From the NCBI GenBank assembly GCA_905221605.1, contig CAJNDS010002126.1, positions 248,501 to 312,500 on the forward strand: 64,000 bases of DNA, read 5' to 3'. This document shows positions 63,736-64,000 of this stretch, piece by piece. The DNA is from Symbiodinium natans. Taxonomy: Eukaryota > Sar > Dinophyceae > Suessiales > Symbiodiniaceae. The notes beneath the pieces are model-generated. The model ran no database searches. It was not told the origin of the DNA and saw nothing but the letters and a program-made list of their open reading frames with translations. Each line of letters begins with the position of its first letter. Within the stretch, counting starts at the first letter, position 1. The position numbers were made by a program, and so were the translations under genes.

Positions 63736-64000
63736 GGTTTTTTGCTTCTGGGGTTCAGGGCTGGTCTTGTCGGCAGCATGTGCTGAAACGATGTGGGTAC
63801 GCCCTAGAAACGAGATAATATCCCAAAGCCCGCACCCCGTCCTTTGAAACCCCTGAGCCATCTGTAAACGCCTACACACTCTACACCCTACTCATGAAGC
63901 TCCTTCCCTGAGCCGCTTGAAACCCTAATCCCCTAAAACCCTGCCAAAACCCCCCCCCCCCCCCAAAAAAAAAACGCAAACACTCTCCAGCCCTGAAAAT

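Noticed and set aside
1-64000. Idea that the window is a chromosome end
   Set aside because: Arrays occur in both orientations along the whole window between phase-consistent exons of several genes.

Overview
The window reads as nuclear DNA of a dinoflagellate (inference). Five multi-exon genes can be followed and all lie on the + strand, as in dinoflagellate unidirectional gene arrays. Exons are short (about 30-230 nt). Introns start with GC as often as GT, and sometimes with GA. Exons nearly always begin with G after AG. One gene encodes a protein type I associate with dinoflagellates (HPDP / FIDFMSLYQ / RGWCLAE / FTHRSD / leucine-rich repeats). There is no bacterial-style operon, no tRNA or rRNA that I can see, and most long open frames are translations of simple repeats.

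The dominant feature is telomere-type DNA. (TTTAGGG)n or its complement (CCCTAAA)n, in both orientations, fills almost every intron and intergenic gap from end to end. Some introns carry a homogeneous variant instead: CCCTCTAAA, TTTAGGGG, TTTTAGGG, TTTAGGC, CCCCAAA, CCCGAAA, CCCTCAA or CACCCTGA. This is not a chromosome end, because coding exons sit between the arrays all the way through.

Layout. About 0.36-10.5 kb: exons of an unrecognised protein with hydrophobic segments, 5' end outside the window. 10.56-24.6 kb: a secretory or membrane protein with a signal peptide, many kelch motifs and C-terminal membrane segments. 25.4-36.1 kb: the HPDP/FIDFMSLYQ/FTHRSD protein with C-terminal leucine-rich repeats. 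36.7-about 40 kb (perhaps 41.5): a secreted protein with two cysteine-rich repeats. 43.2 kb to beyond the last exon seen at 63.4 kb: the signal recognition particle receptor alpha subunit (SRPRA), followed exon by exon with consistent phase over most of its SX domain and its NG GTPase domain through motif DTAGRMQ; the last part lies beyond the window. Nested inside one SRPRA intron (GA-AG type) is an intact 374-codon intronless frame with cysteine pairs and no recognised family.

The genes do not form an obvious pathway. SRPRA docks ribosome-SRP complexes at the ER, and two of the others look like clients of that route. The most unusual signals concern how the introns arose and grew: telomeric arrays flanked by exact 16-17 bp direct repeats that copy exon or splice-site sequence, introns flanked by direct repeats, short inverted-repeat elements (one with a TTTAGGG array inside it, one making up most of an intron), and frequent GC and occasional GA donors.
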